Shown here: in pieces, positions 9,590 through 19,268 of the stretch
Layout of the letters: each line of letters starts with the position of its first letter
Position numbering within the stretch: position 1 is the stretch's first letter
Source: Rhizophagus sp. LPA8_4_AMF
Lineage: Eukaryota; Glomeromycota; Glomeromycetes; Glomerales; Glomeraceae
NCBI GenBank assembly: GCA_021464525.1
Contig: JADRCO010001199.1
Location: forward strand, 1-21,510
Direction: 5' to 3'
DNA length: 21,510 nucleotides
Program-made: the position numbers and the translations under genes
Notes under the pieces: generated by a model
Database searches by the model: none
The model's input: only the letters and a program-made list of their open reading frames with translations
What the model was told of the DNA's origin: nothing

Positions 9590-10790
9590 GATGACGCGTC
9601 AGTGAGCTTTGAGGAAAAGAATGCTGAGCCTGAAGTAATGAAACAGCGTTACACTGTGCTTGAAGATGAAATTGCCGATCTTAAGACTAAGAATGGTATC
9701 CTCTCTGTTGAGCTTTTCTAAATTAAGTCCGAGAATGTGAAGCTCAGGCAGGAACTCAGGTGCAGAATCGAAAAGTAGAGCGGATACTGATGTCAAGAAC
9801 GCCAAGCGTGATGCTGAGAATGCTGGCCTTATGGCAAGAGTTGCGAAATTGGAACAGGGTTCCTTGGCAATAAAAGTCCAGACACGAACCGATATTAGAT
9901 GTATCAGCTGACACCAAGTCATCAAAGGACCCTGATAGTAAGACTAATAATGAAATGGAAATGGAGGCTTTCTTGATCGAAGAGCATAAGAAAAAGGTTA
10001 GTGAAGAGATTAGGCAGTGGAAGCGGGAAAAAAGGCTTCGTAGGCATTAAAACCAACAATGCAAAGCAAATCATTGATCAGTTATCGTCAGGAAAGGTAT
10101 CTTCAACTATAATAAGATTTCAGTCGGACCCCCTGCCAAAATAGTCAGGAAGAAAAGGTGCAAAAAAATATCGTTCAACTGATAGCTGATGGCGTTTGGG
10201 ATGATGTCCAATCCGGCACTCCTTACGATGAAATTTCAACCGAGAGCCCCGCCAAAATTTTTCCACAGTTTCATTGCTTTCTTTAGCACAGTTATTCAAT
10301 AAGCGGCGGTGCTGAGCGAGGCGTAATTCCGTGCTAATCAGGAAGAGATTTTACGCCGGTATTATTATGGAGAAGAATTTTTGAATCAGGATAGAGCAAC
10401 TACACATGATGGTAAAGGAGAAATCGGGGAAAAAAGGCAAAGGGAATGATCTATGATAAAATCTTGGAAGATTTTTCTATTCTTCGTAAAAAAGAGATCT
10501 GAAGAGACAGGATTGCGACTCCCAGAAGTCTCCTACAAATGCTTGCAAGGGAAAACCCAGAAAGCTGTAAAGACATCACGCCATATAGTGTGAACTCAAT
10601 TTCAGAGTTGACTAATAAATGATCATAGATAATTTCTCTGAGCATGACGAAAAGATACCAAAGATATAAATTCACATGACTAAGATTTCGGCCGGGGCTC
10701 CTGACAAAAGTCAGCTGGATAAGCGTCTCGTCTGAAGTAAATCACTATCTACACCTCAGGACGCTCCAGCTAAGGCAGAGGCTAACGATG
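9590..10790 (+). pseudogene. Decayed member of a multi-copy Glomeromycotina coiled-coil protein family
   Basis: Coding-like sequence runs the whole length but moves through all three frames. From 9605 a charged coiled coil reads YTVLEDEIADLKTKNG, stops at TAA 9719-9721, resumes in frame (IKSENVKLRQELRCRIEK) and stops at TAG. A heptad-rich piece follows (RADTDVKNAKRDAENAG, ARVAKLEQ), then EMEAFLIEEHKKKVSEEIRQ to about 10050. The conserved C-terminal region is recognisable at 10337-10660: ANQEEILRRYYYGEEFLNQ, MIYDKILEDFSILRKK, ETGLRLPEVSYKCLQGKTQK, ITPYSVNSISELTNK. As far as I recall, this order (coiled coil, EEIRQ, then YYYGEEF / YDKIL / NSIS..TN) is that of a large uncharacterised family in Rhizophagus. 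A low-complexity tail (TPQDAPAKAEANDEDSS) ends near 10800. At least three stops and several frameshifts make it non-functional. Confidence 0.6.
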
Positions 10791-11169
10791 AGGATAGCTC
10801 TTTTATTTAGATATTCGAATATTCTTGAAGAAGAAAGACAGAACGAAACGTCATCGAGTGAAATTCTTGTCGTTTGCATTAGATTTCATCGTTTACACGT
10901 ACGACTCCATGAATTGCTAAGATGTCAGATGACGATTGAACGTGTCTTCAAGAACGTCTTGGTTCAGTTAAACAATCTAGATCATCACCTTCTTCATTCA
11001 AATTTCGAAGATTTCATCATTACAGTGTTTCCAAAAATGATTCCTTCAAAGGTATTGCAAAAAAAGTAAGGGTACCGGTACAGATGGACGTCTCCTTGAG
11101 TGTGTATGGCAAATAGAATTCTATAGGACATCAAACCAATGTTCTTCCTTCAACCGTTTTTGATTTCAG

Positions 11170-11514
11170 GACAATGTTTAGGTCAAAGGGCTATCGAGAT
11201 TTCTTCATAAATAATAAGAGAAAGAGCTATTGAATTATTACGAGATGTAACTCAATGGAACTCAATTGCAAGAACGTCGACAGATTTTAAAAAACGTGGT
11301 CCTATTTGCGAAAGAATGGGCATTTATTAATATTCGAAATTTAGAATGAAATTACCAGGAGGAATAAGACACAAATGAGATTTATGTCATTTATATTGAA
11401 AACTTTGATTCTGTTCAGTTGATGTTTTCTGATGAGTTTATTCAGTTGCTAGGTAAAGAAGAAAATTTACTTAGATATAATTGTTTTTTTAATGATTCAA
11501 TGAATATTGATTAA
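11170..11514 (+). pseudogene. Unrecognised coding-like remnants
   Basis: One frame reads VVLFAKEWAFINIRNLE (ending near 11343), TGA, NYQEE, TAA, then a clean 48-codon run from 11368 to TAA 11512-11514 (DTNEIYVIYIENFDSVQLMF, then SDEFIQLLGKEENLL). Another frame at 11219-11330 also looks protein-like (AIELLRDVTQWNSIARTSTD). The two in-frame stops argue for a decayed gene. No domain is recognised, and it could be part of the preceding pseudogene or an independent one. Confidence 0.35.
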
Positions 11515-12180
11515 TAATTAAATTATATATAACTAGGAATATTTTATTATATTGTAGAATTCTTTATTCTTTTTTTGTATAAAATAAAAAATAGTGTGTG
11601 CAATTCAATTTTTGATACATCCATCGGGTGAAACTATATTGTTATTTTTGTAAAATGATTGTCATATTAAGAGAAGAGAAATAAATGAATACGTGGACAT
11701 GCTTTCAAACGCGAACCTTGCGAAGCCGTGCGTGAAAAATTTCTCTAGCTCTTTGAGACGAAGTAAAATCATTATAATTCATTTCCACTCCGTCACGAAA
11801 CAATTACATTAAATATTATGGAATAGTGATCATATGGGTTAGAGTTTAGTTTTATTATAAAATCAACGAAAAAATTAAGAGTTTTATTTAAATGATAATA
11901 AACGTAATAAGTCTGCAATTATAAATTTTTCGCTCGAGCAATTTTTAATGGGATGTTTATTAATTCACTTAAATAATAATACAATGAAATCAGGAAATTA
12001 ATCCTATATTTCATGTATAATGTTTGTTGTTGGTATTTTTCTAGTCTATTCAAATATTAAATTTCTTCAACCTTTCCTAAAGCGAATTACAGTAGGGTGA
12101 AGAGATGGTTGTAATATATTCTCACTTTTGAAGGGTCTGTTTGCAACAGTGATTGGAATAGTATATTTGAATAGTTATAA
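11515..12180. other. Non-coding stretch
   Basis: AT-rich DNA with no convincing open frame, repeat or RNA gene. A few more GC-balanced bases near 11701-11760 do not fold into an obvious tRNA. Confidence 0.4.
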
Positions 12181-13160
12181 ATATCGATGCTTTGATAATC
12201 TTGTTATAGTATATTCCTTGTTTAATCTTAATATCATCAATATTGTCGAATTCCTTCGAAGGTAGTATTGAACTTCGAAGCCTTCTTAAGCTTACCAAAG
12301 TCAATCTTCTAAATCTTGAATCTTTTCAATTAAACTTGCCTGAGTTCTTGTTAGTTAATTTGGCTCGTTAATGATCATTCTCCTACTTTGACTTCCAATT
12401 TTTAAATTTATCTGCTTATTACATTTAGGAATAGACGCTTTTTTTCAAATCTTCAAATGACACGGTCTCATTTGGTTGCTGGCTCATTATTAAAGGTTTG
12501 CGTACTTGAAAGCCCCTCCCTATTACAAATCATTGCATGCGACCACAATTCAAACAGCCTTCTCCCAATGGCTTTCGAAACTCTAGCGTTTCATAGTTGC
12601 ACATATATATTCTACCAGCAAATTAAACATTGAATTGACATCACTACAGTTTCAGAAGGTGGTTCCATCATTTCGCCCGGAAACGGTTCGCTTGCAGTGA
12701 TTGATGATTCCACGAAGAACTGAATGTCCTTTGAATTCTCAATAAAATCGCGTAGATCTTCGAAATGAGATTATTAAATTTCTAAAAAATTCATCTTTCC
12801 CGAATTTAGATGCGAAGGATGGAATTTTATCAATTGACTATCATATTTGAGACGCTTTGTTATAACAAATAAACAATACAACTCAGCTTACCGCTAAGTT
12901 GGAAGGCTTCATTAACTACCTGACATGTCAAATTCTAGGAAAAGATTTCCTTCTGCGATCTTAGCATACTTTTCAAGTTGTTATCAGATATGTGCCTTTG
13001 ACAATATTAAAATTTTATTCTCTGTCATTAAGGATCAAAGATCCACCTTGCAACACCTCAGCATAAATCAAACTTTTTCTTGATTGAATTCGGGCAATAT
13101 GTTTATATAGAACCGCTTAATACCCATATAGTTCTTCAATTTCTCAAGTAGTTACGCAAA
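12181..13160 (+). pseudogene. Weak leucine-rich-repeat / F-box-like remnants
   Basis: Short protein-like runs occur in changing plus-strand frames: IELRSLLKLTKVNLLNLESF (about 12255-12325), LPMAFETLAFHSCTYIFYQ (about 12562-12620), EGGSIISPGNGSLAVIDDST (12656-12716) and KDQRSTLQHLSINQTFS (13031-13080). Spacing and Leu/Cys patterns recall the C-terminal half of F-box/LRR proteins common in Rhizophagus, but no F-box is visible and every run is broken within about 25 codons. A very old pseudogene is the best reading; chance cannot be excluded. Confidence 0.25.
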
Positions 13161-14255
13161 TTTTCCGCTCCTTTGTGCTTTCAATGACGTTTGTTTGAGT
13201 GAAGACACCAAAAATAAACTTTCTTCCTTTTAAATCATGGTGAAATTTTGACATTACACCGTCAACACATCCTGTTGTGCACAGTGTATATTTCGTGATC
13301 TGCGGCCGAATGTCAATATCTTGTGAAGGGCAGTACTACTTGTTTTGTTCTAAAAGCTTTACCAACATTAATCTTCCAAAGTATGATTGGCTAATACCTG
13401 GGTTTTAGACGCAGTATCGGTTAAGCGTGCTATCATTGAGATCACTACACAAGCGGTTATAACAATCGATTATAGATACTGTATCTTTAATAGTCTTGGC
13501 AATGTTGGCTATTTTGTCATTTGTGAGGATATTTTGTTAGGCTATTGATTAAATTTTGAATCTTCTCTCATCCGGAAAAGATATAAGTCAAGACTTATTA
13601 TTCCCATCCATCTTTAAAGGTCAACATTAAAAGATAAATTATAACTATTATTATTTTTCTCGTCCGCTTTCATTTCCATTTTTTTCTAATTGAAGAAAAA
13701 TAACTGCAAATTTCTTGTTTGTGAGGTAAGACATTGGAAAACACTTACGTGATGATAGACGGCTGTACAATGAAATAGATGTTCCCCGCTGTAATGTTTG
13801 AAAATAATTCCTAAACTTGGCGTAACCATTATGAAGAAAAAAGTAATAATGTTTTACATAACTATTATATGATTTGATGATTCTGTAGTTCAAAAATAAA
13901 CTTGAATTTTAACTCATAATTATTCTAATTATATAAAACAGATTGATATTACTAGATCCAATTTCTGTATTATCATTCACATCATCTCCATTATCCCCTC
14001 CACTGGTAAGTGTCTCCCAATGGTTTACCTCTCGAACAAAAATTCACGTTATCTCATATCTCACTCTTTATGGATATACCACGTAATAATTGCATAATAA
14101 TTTCCTGCACCTTTCACTAAGCTTACGCTTGTCAAAAACTTATCATATAAAATATGAAACATATGGTTTAATGGTTACTACTTATACGCCAATAAAAATT
14201 AGTATTATGTAAATGGTGACAAATCTCATGAAACTTGAAGTGTCCAATTTTGAGT
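13161..14255. other. Stretch without a supported gene
   Basis: Only short frames. A minus-strand frame at 13651-13893 has an internal GTAAGT donor (about 13750) and an ATTACAG acceptor (about 13791), but the enclosed 40-bp piece has no recognisable content. No repeats stand out. Confidence 0.35.
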
Positions 14256-14474
14256 TCACTTAACATCCGAAGTTTGGAAAATTTCAAAACCTTTCTTACG
14301 GACCCTGCATCTCATTCCCTTGGCTTCTTTAGTCGCTACTGATCCATCAGTTTCTTCCCCTTTTACCATTAAGCAATGGTCCATAGCATAACCGTTTGGA
14401 TGATTCATTTGAACCATCCGCTGAAGTTTCGTACTCGGTAATGTAATTTCAAAAACGTTACTGATAAATATGCG
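14256..14474 (-). pseudogene. Unrecognised coding-like fragment
   Basis: The minus-strand frame is open for 72 codons (14474 to TGA 14256-14258), with natural composition: EITLPSTKLQRMVQMNHPNG, YAMDHCLMVKGEETDGSVAT, KEAKGMRCRVRKKGFEIFQ. The first ATG (14417) would give 53 residues. Just upstream another frame reads SANPDAYLSVTF, so a frameshift probably separates the two. No family is recognised. The basic cluster CRVRKKG and the absence of a clean start suggest an internal or 3' piece of a broken gene. Confidence 0.35.
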
Positions 14475-15632
14475 TCAGGATTGGCTGATAGCAAGATGAA
14501 AGTTCTCTATAAAAATAAATGTTATAAACTGAGGGTATAAAAATTAAATATATAATAGGATGATATAAACTTTATTTACTCCTATTCTATTTTCATGCAT
14601 CCAACATACCATCGCACTTAATTCAACTTCTGCAGCTACTTGATAATCTTTTCATAATTTTAACTTTTGTACTAAATCCCTCAAATAATAATCTTCCATT
14701 TTTACACATGAATCAACAATTTCTTGATTGATTGATTGTGTTCAATAAATTAATGCTAATCTCTCGTGATATAATCATCGTAATCATTATCCTATTTTCA
14801 AAAGAGAGAAAAAAATATAGCAGTTAAACCTAATCATAACCTTAATTCAGAACTTAATCCTAATCCTAAACTACCAAGTCTATTTGTATTCTAATAAACT
14901 CATTAATTAGAATAATAGAATAACTTTATCCAGTAGCCATGCGTTATTACTTGACTCAATTATACCCTCTTTCGTCAGCTGATAGTTAATAGTGCACTTT
15001 CTCTATCACTTATTAATATGATGTACGAGAATGTAACCAATCGTCTCGTACTGCAAACATTTTATAATATTTTTGTCCTAGGCTTAGCTATAGCGGAAGG
15101 CAAAGAATTAGATATGATATTATAATGATAAATACCTTATATTAAACACCTCACCTGAGATTTTTCATCTCCATTTTCAGCCGAACGATGATAACATTCT
15201 CGTCAATTACAAAGAACACATTCCATCAAAATATTTTTCTAGTAACAAGCATGATTTAAATTAGATCAAAATTAGCACAAATGAAATTTGTTGTTAATCG
15301 ATATCACTATCCAATTTTGTTTACTCCAATCACTGACATTTTTTTTATAAAAAAAAAAATATCAATATGCTTTCAGAACTCAATTATCAAAAAAATCCTT
15401 TAAATTCTGTAGTCTTGTCTTTGAGAAATAATAATCAATTATTATAATTATAAACTTGCACGCATTTAGTTGTTTACCTTGAGTCCTTGTAAAGCACGTC
15501 AACTTATTTTTTTAACCATGTGCGTATATCACGAGATCGTGAGTCAAAACTCAATTGCGCACTACATGAAAAAAAAAATTCTTTCCAATTTTGTCCGTTA
15601 TATTGTAATTGACGATACCTGTCATAATTCTC
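14475..15632. other. Intergenic stretch upstream of the Crinkler pseudogene
   Basis: No gene is supported. Two symmetric elements are present: an 8-bp-arm inverted repeat gtacgaga / tctcgtac at 15023-15051 with a 13-base loop, and tcacga-ga-tcgtga at 15529-15542 about 90 bp before the Crinkler coding sequence. The latter could be a promoter element but is untested. Confidence 0.4.
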
Positions 15633-17950
15633 GGTACACAAATTACACTCTGTTGTCTTGAATACGGAAATTGTTCTTTCTCCATTACCATCGGAAATGA
15701 TAATTCTATTTTTGACCTAAAGAAAATCATCATCGAGAAAATTGATGTATCTAGCAACGTAAAAGCTAAAATCCTTAGATTATGGAAGTTAACAATGATG
15801 AGAAAGTAATTTCCTGATAATTTATTGAATGATGAAAATGAAATAAAAATCGCAACACAAACGGTTGGCGAAATCTTTAATGACGTCCGAGGAAGAAATA
15901 TTCGAGTTATGGTAAGAGCTCCTGATACTGGTAAGTGAGTCGTAACAAATTTAGTAAACGCGTAATAGCCTGCTCCTAAAAACATTCACACTACTGTCAT
16001 CTCATTTCTTGTATCTCACCAACCATTAGAGCACTGGAGTAAAAGAAACTTTTCGGAAGAGTGTAAGAATGTACAGAATGTCCTTGCATCTTTCAGTTTT
16101 TCGTTCTCTCATTTTCAGATATTTTGTTTGATCAGTGAGAAAGTCATGGATGGTCAACGGCGCATTACGAGAAAATGATTGGTCTTCTCACTATTTTGTG
16201 GATCCATTAAAACATGAAGAACAAAAATTATTGTATAATGAAATTGAGAGGCGTTCTTTCATAATATTATGTGGAACACGGGCATCTGGAAAATCAACGC
16301 GCGTGATGAGAACAATATCGGAATTGGAAAAGAATAATTATGTATGAAACTAGTAAGTTTTGCTCCTGTTTGCTAGAACCGTTTTTATACACATTCTAAC
16401 TTGCCGCCTTCTTCGTCTTTTCATGGTTTCCGAATCAGCTTGTCCTTTAAGTATATTTCCATCGATGGCAATGGCTTCTGGAATTTACTTGGATTAAATC
16501 TCAGTATTGATAAACGTACTAGTAAATACCCTGAATCCTATCAGGCTGGAAAAAAGCTGGAAATAAAGGAGATGAACGTATTATTCTTTTTTTTTTTATG
16601 AGTTCGAAAGATTATTTGAAATGAATGAGGATATTCGTTCCGATTTCCTGTGTATTCTTCGCGCCATCAGAAACTCCATTGAAACTTTGTCATCCAAGCT
16701 ATCGTCGTAATTGGTACATTCAGTATCCTGTATATAGACACTTCAATTTTGCAGAAAGCTCCACCCTTCAATATTAAGGTCCCGATCCGTAATCCAAATT
16801 TCACCCTGGAAACAAATACGAGCGTTATTTATAGATTTTGGAGAAGATAATAAGATGAATTTCGAACAGCAAATCATCGAGGATATCTTTATACAAACAA
16901 ATGGGTACGTGGAAATATCCAGACTAAATATAAAACTATCTTTTGTCAACTAATAAATCGTATTATAACAGGCATGCAGGCCTTGTCTGTCTATGTGGAC
17001 GAGCAATTGAAGACAATCTCATCAGAATGCTCGATAATGAACGAATCTTAAGTTATGGAATTTGGGAACGATACAAAGTCAGATCATTAATGGATACTAT
17101 TGTTATGTACTCAACATTCCGAAATATGGTCCAATCTCTCTGGGGTTCAAAAGCTAAGAATGCGATGGATTTTTTTCGGAAAAATTTTCTAGTAGATTTT
17201 GGACATGAAGTAAACCCTACTATCGACACCAATGATGCAGAGTATCTTGCTGACGAAGGAGTTCTGGTTCCTGGTGAAGTTGTTGGATCATTCAAACTTT
17301 CTTCTCCTTTGGTGCGCTGGTTGATCCTTCAACATGTAATCCCTGCTGTATTTTCATCCTGCCCAAGTAGTAATATCCCTTTCTTAGTTGGTACTAGAAA
17401 CTTGGATACTTTATATGCTTTAAGGCTTGCTATTAAATATTTTGATAAGGATGTTATTTTCTCAGGCGCGTTATCGTTCATACAAGTTTGTTAAACTACC
17501 AGTCAATCGTAAGTCAAATCAACCTGTTCCAAGAGAAAGCGTCTATGACGCAGAACTATGCCGAATTTTGCAGAATTGGCTTAGTCCATCAAATTTTCAA
17601 GTTACAGGCCAATTGTATAACGTCCCTATGGTCAAAGAATCGTTCTCGAACTCTTAGCGACAGCAAGTAACGACGATCTCAATGAATACTTTCAATGGGC
17701 TCTTCAATATGCGGATCTACTCTCCGCACATGAAACTTGGATCGTTCATATAACATGTGAAGATGGATATATTAATCATCCCCACTGGCCATCTATTTCT
17801 CAATTAAAAAGGAAACTTAACGTTGCACATTTTTACCATGATACTTTATTTAGTAGAATTAAATTAATTGCAGGCTGGTGGAGTTTTAGAAAAACAAAAT
17901 GTATACTTATAAAAATTCTATTAATATATAATACTAAGTGCTTAGTCTGA
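15633..17950 (+). pseudogene. Crinkler (CRN) family protein with P-loop ATPase, broken
   Basis: Four exons can be followed: to 15930, 16136-16352, 16439-16904 and 16972-17950. The introns (205, 86 and 67 bp) have GT..AG ends and matching phases. Exon 1 carries the ubiquitin-like CRN header (ITLCCLEYGN..., AKILRLWK, IRVMVRAPDT). Exon 2 has a textbook Walker A, GTRASGKST (16273-16299). Exon 3 has the Walker B region and a sensor-like IGTFSIL. Exon 4 has GHAGLVCLCGRAI and the C-terminal part (PRESVYDAELCRILQNWL; LLSAHETWIVHITCED). In CRN proteins this layout is known as header, NTPase, then a nuclease-like C-terminus; they are secreted or host-directed effectors in oomycetes and are expanded in mycorrhizal fungi. 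Lesions: no visible start codon, TAA 15807-15809 with a local frame slip, TGA 16345-16347, and frameshifts at the T11 run 16587-16597, about 16691-16698, about 16810, 17457-17460 and about 17636. Confidence 0.8.
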
Positions 17951-18089
17951 CAAAATCATTGAGAAAAGGAAAATTTATTTTATATGTTATTCATATCTTG
18001 CGTTCTAAAAATAATGTATTTCGTGATTTTTTTCATTACTTAATTAAATGTTACAAAAAAAATTACAATATACAAATGAAAAAATCTTT

Positions 18090-18659
18090 TTATTTAGGTT
18101 TTATTAGTTGGTATTGCCTGATTTTATCATTAATAAGAAGATAATTAAATAAAATTATTTCCTTGCAAACCACATGATTTTTTCTAACAGAATTAAAGCA
18201 TATTATTCCCACCTTTGATCTAACTGTAGCTCTAGTCCCCGATTCTTTATCATAAGCCCCTGAAGGATCAAGTGTTAAGCTTGAAATAGTCTATAATTCG
18301 ATCTTAGTTAACCTTTTCAGAAATTAATTTAAAAGAATAAAATACTCTATAGTGATCATTTAATTTGATTTCGTGTGAAATAGGTAAAGTATCAAATACA
18401 CCTTCTTCTTCACCCTCATCATCATCATCTTCCTCAGGCTTCCGCTATCTCTTTCTTGAAAGATCCTCTTACCTCATCATTGTGCTATGCAATCTACCCA
18501 TAACACTCCCTTAACAAATTAATTTTACCACGGTATTCTTTAATCTGATCCTTCAATCAACCAACCTCTCAATCATTATCTAAAAGCTGTTTTTCTACGA
18601 AGCTATTATCCCATCACAGCAATTCTGCCCTGCAATTCATTAATGAATGTTTGTACCAT
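18090..18659 (-). pseudogene. Broken minus-strand gene with acidic middle region, unrecognised
   Basis: From ATG 18657-18659 the minus strand reads MVQTFINELQGRIAV, shifts frame, then gives SFVEKQLLDND, KDQIKEYRGKINLLRECYG, HNDEVRGSFKKEIAEA. After another one-base shift it gives EEDDDDEGEEEGVFDTLPIS, HEIKLNDHYRVFYSFKL, and finally DPSGAYDKESGTRATVRSKV, open to TAA 18090-18092. Stops interrupt at 18569-18571 and 18557-18559 (TGA), 18494-18496 and 18485-18487 (TAG), and 18304-18306 (TAA). The middle is a charged helix followed by a Glu/Asp run. No known domain is recognised. It lies tail-to-tail with the Crinkler pseudogene, 139 bp away. Confidence 0.5.
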
Positions 18660-18976
18660 TTTTAAGTATACTGTATATGTAAATAATAAGCGATGTAACT
18701 TTGTAAATATAGGGGAAGTGGAGCAAAGTTCTCTCATTAATTTATTTATTTAATGTGGATTTCTCGGATTATAGAATTCTAGGATGCTTCATTTATAAAA
18801 TGACTAACATGTTAACACCACCTTTCCATTTATTACTTAAAGCAAATTGATTAGCTCATTCGATCTATTAAAACAGATATCTGGTGATGCCTTATATCAA
18901 AAATTACTTATTATTTCTAGAACAGACAAGTAGCATCCTATTTATTTAAACCAACAAATTTATAAAAAAATCAAAA
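18660..18976. other. Non-coding AT-rich stretch
   Basis: No supported gene or structured element. Frames are short on both strands. Confidence 0.4.
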
Positions 18977-18978
18977 TA

Positions 18979-19070
18979 CAGTCAAGCTTATAGTGAACCC
19001 TCAGTTCTAACATTTTTGTTCACTATAATGGATATTCACAAAAACACAAGATTTCTTTATAGTAAACTTT
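18979..19070. mobile_element. Possible pogo/Tc1-type terminal repeat
   Basis: Directly after TA, the sequence cagtcaagcttatagtgaac starts at 18979. Its tatagtgaac (18989-18998) is inverted as gttcactata at 19018-19027, and a related tttatagtaaac lies near 19057. A CAGT start next to TA, and TATAGTGAAC subterminal repeats, are typical of pogo/Tigger-like DNA transposon ends. No matching opposite terminus or transposase was found, so this may be a solo end or a fragment. Confidence 0.35.
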
Positions 19071-19133
19071 ATATTAATACAAAAAAATGGTTCTTTTAAC
19101 GAAAGTTCTTTGTTAATTTTTTGATAAAAACTC

Positions 19134-19268
19134 TCAATTCCGTGTAATTAGTTGCTTTTTATTAGTAAAAGTATTATCATGTCTATAATTATCATCATCA
19201 TCAATGATAGTATCCTTGATCAGAATCACATTCTTTGCATCATTGAGATAAACAACTACTTGTGAAAT
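19134..19268 (-). CDS. Short open segment, possible exon (uncertain)
   Basis: A minus-strand frame of 44 codons without ATG reads VVVYLNDAKNVILIKD then a run of Asp and YRHDNTFTNKKQLITRN, ending TGA 19134-19136. It could be a downstream exon of the SAM gene or a chance frame over the ATC/GAT microsatellite at 19190-19203. The phase needed to join the SAM exon cannot be verified. Confidence 0.2.
   Translation of the reverse strand: MSQVVVYLNDAKNVILIKDTIIDDDDNYRHDNTFTNKKQLITRN

Noticed and set aside
9599-9925. Minus-strand 108-codon frame
   Set aside because: It is the antisense shadow of the coiled-coil pseudogene on the plus strand, whose motifs match a family.
10788-11069. Plus-strand 93-codon frame starting MRIALLF
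   Set aside because: It looks like a frame-shifted reading of the acidic/charged tail after the coiled-coil pseudogene. No domain, and it begins inside that remnant.
14830-14875. Degenerate CCTAA-like string as an interstitial telomere
   Set aside because: Copies such as taatcctaatcctaaac are irregular and lack CCCTAA units. Chance AT-rich sequence is more likely.
15551-15985. Minus-strand 144-codon frame
   Set aside because: It lies antisense to the Crinkler header exon and its intron. Its content is explained as the complement of conserved CRN codons.
16345-16347. TGA in Crinkler exon 2 as a selenocysteine or recoded codon
   Set aside because: No selenocysteine-insertion structure is apparent, fungi of this group are not known to use it, and the same gene has independent frameshifts. 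A nonsense mutation is simpler.
17053-17295. Minus-strand 80-codon frame
   Set aside because: Antisense shadow of Crinkler exon 4, which is a strong family match on the plus strand.
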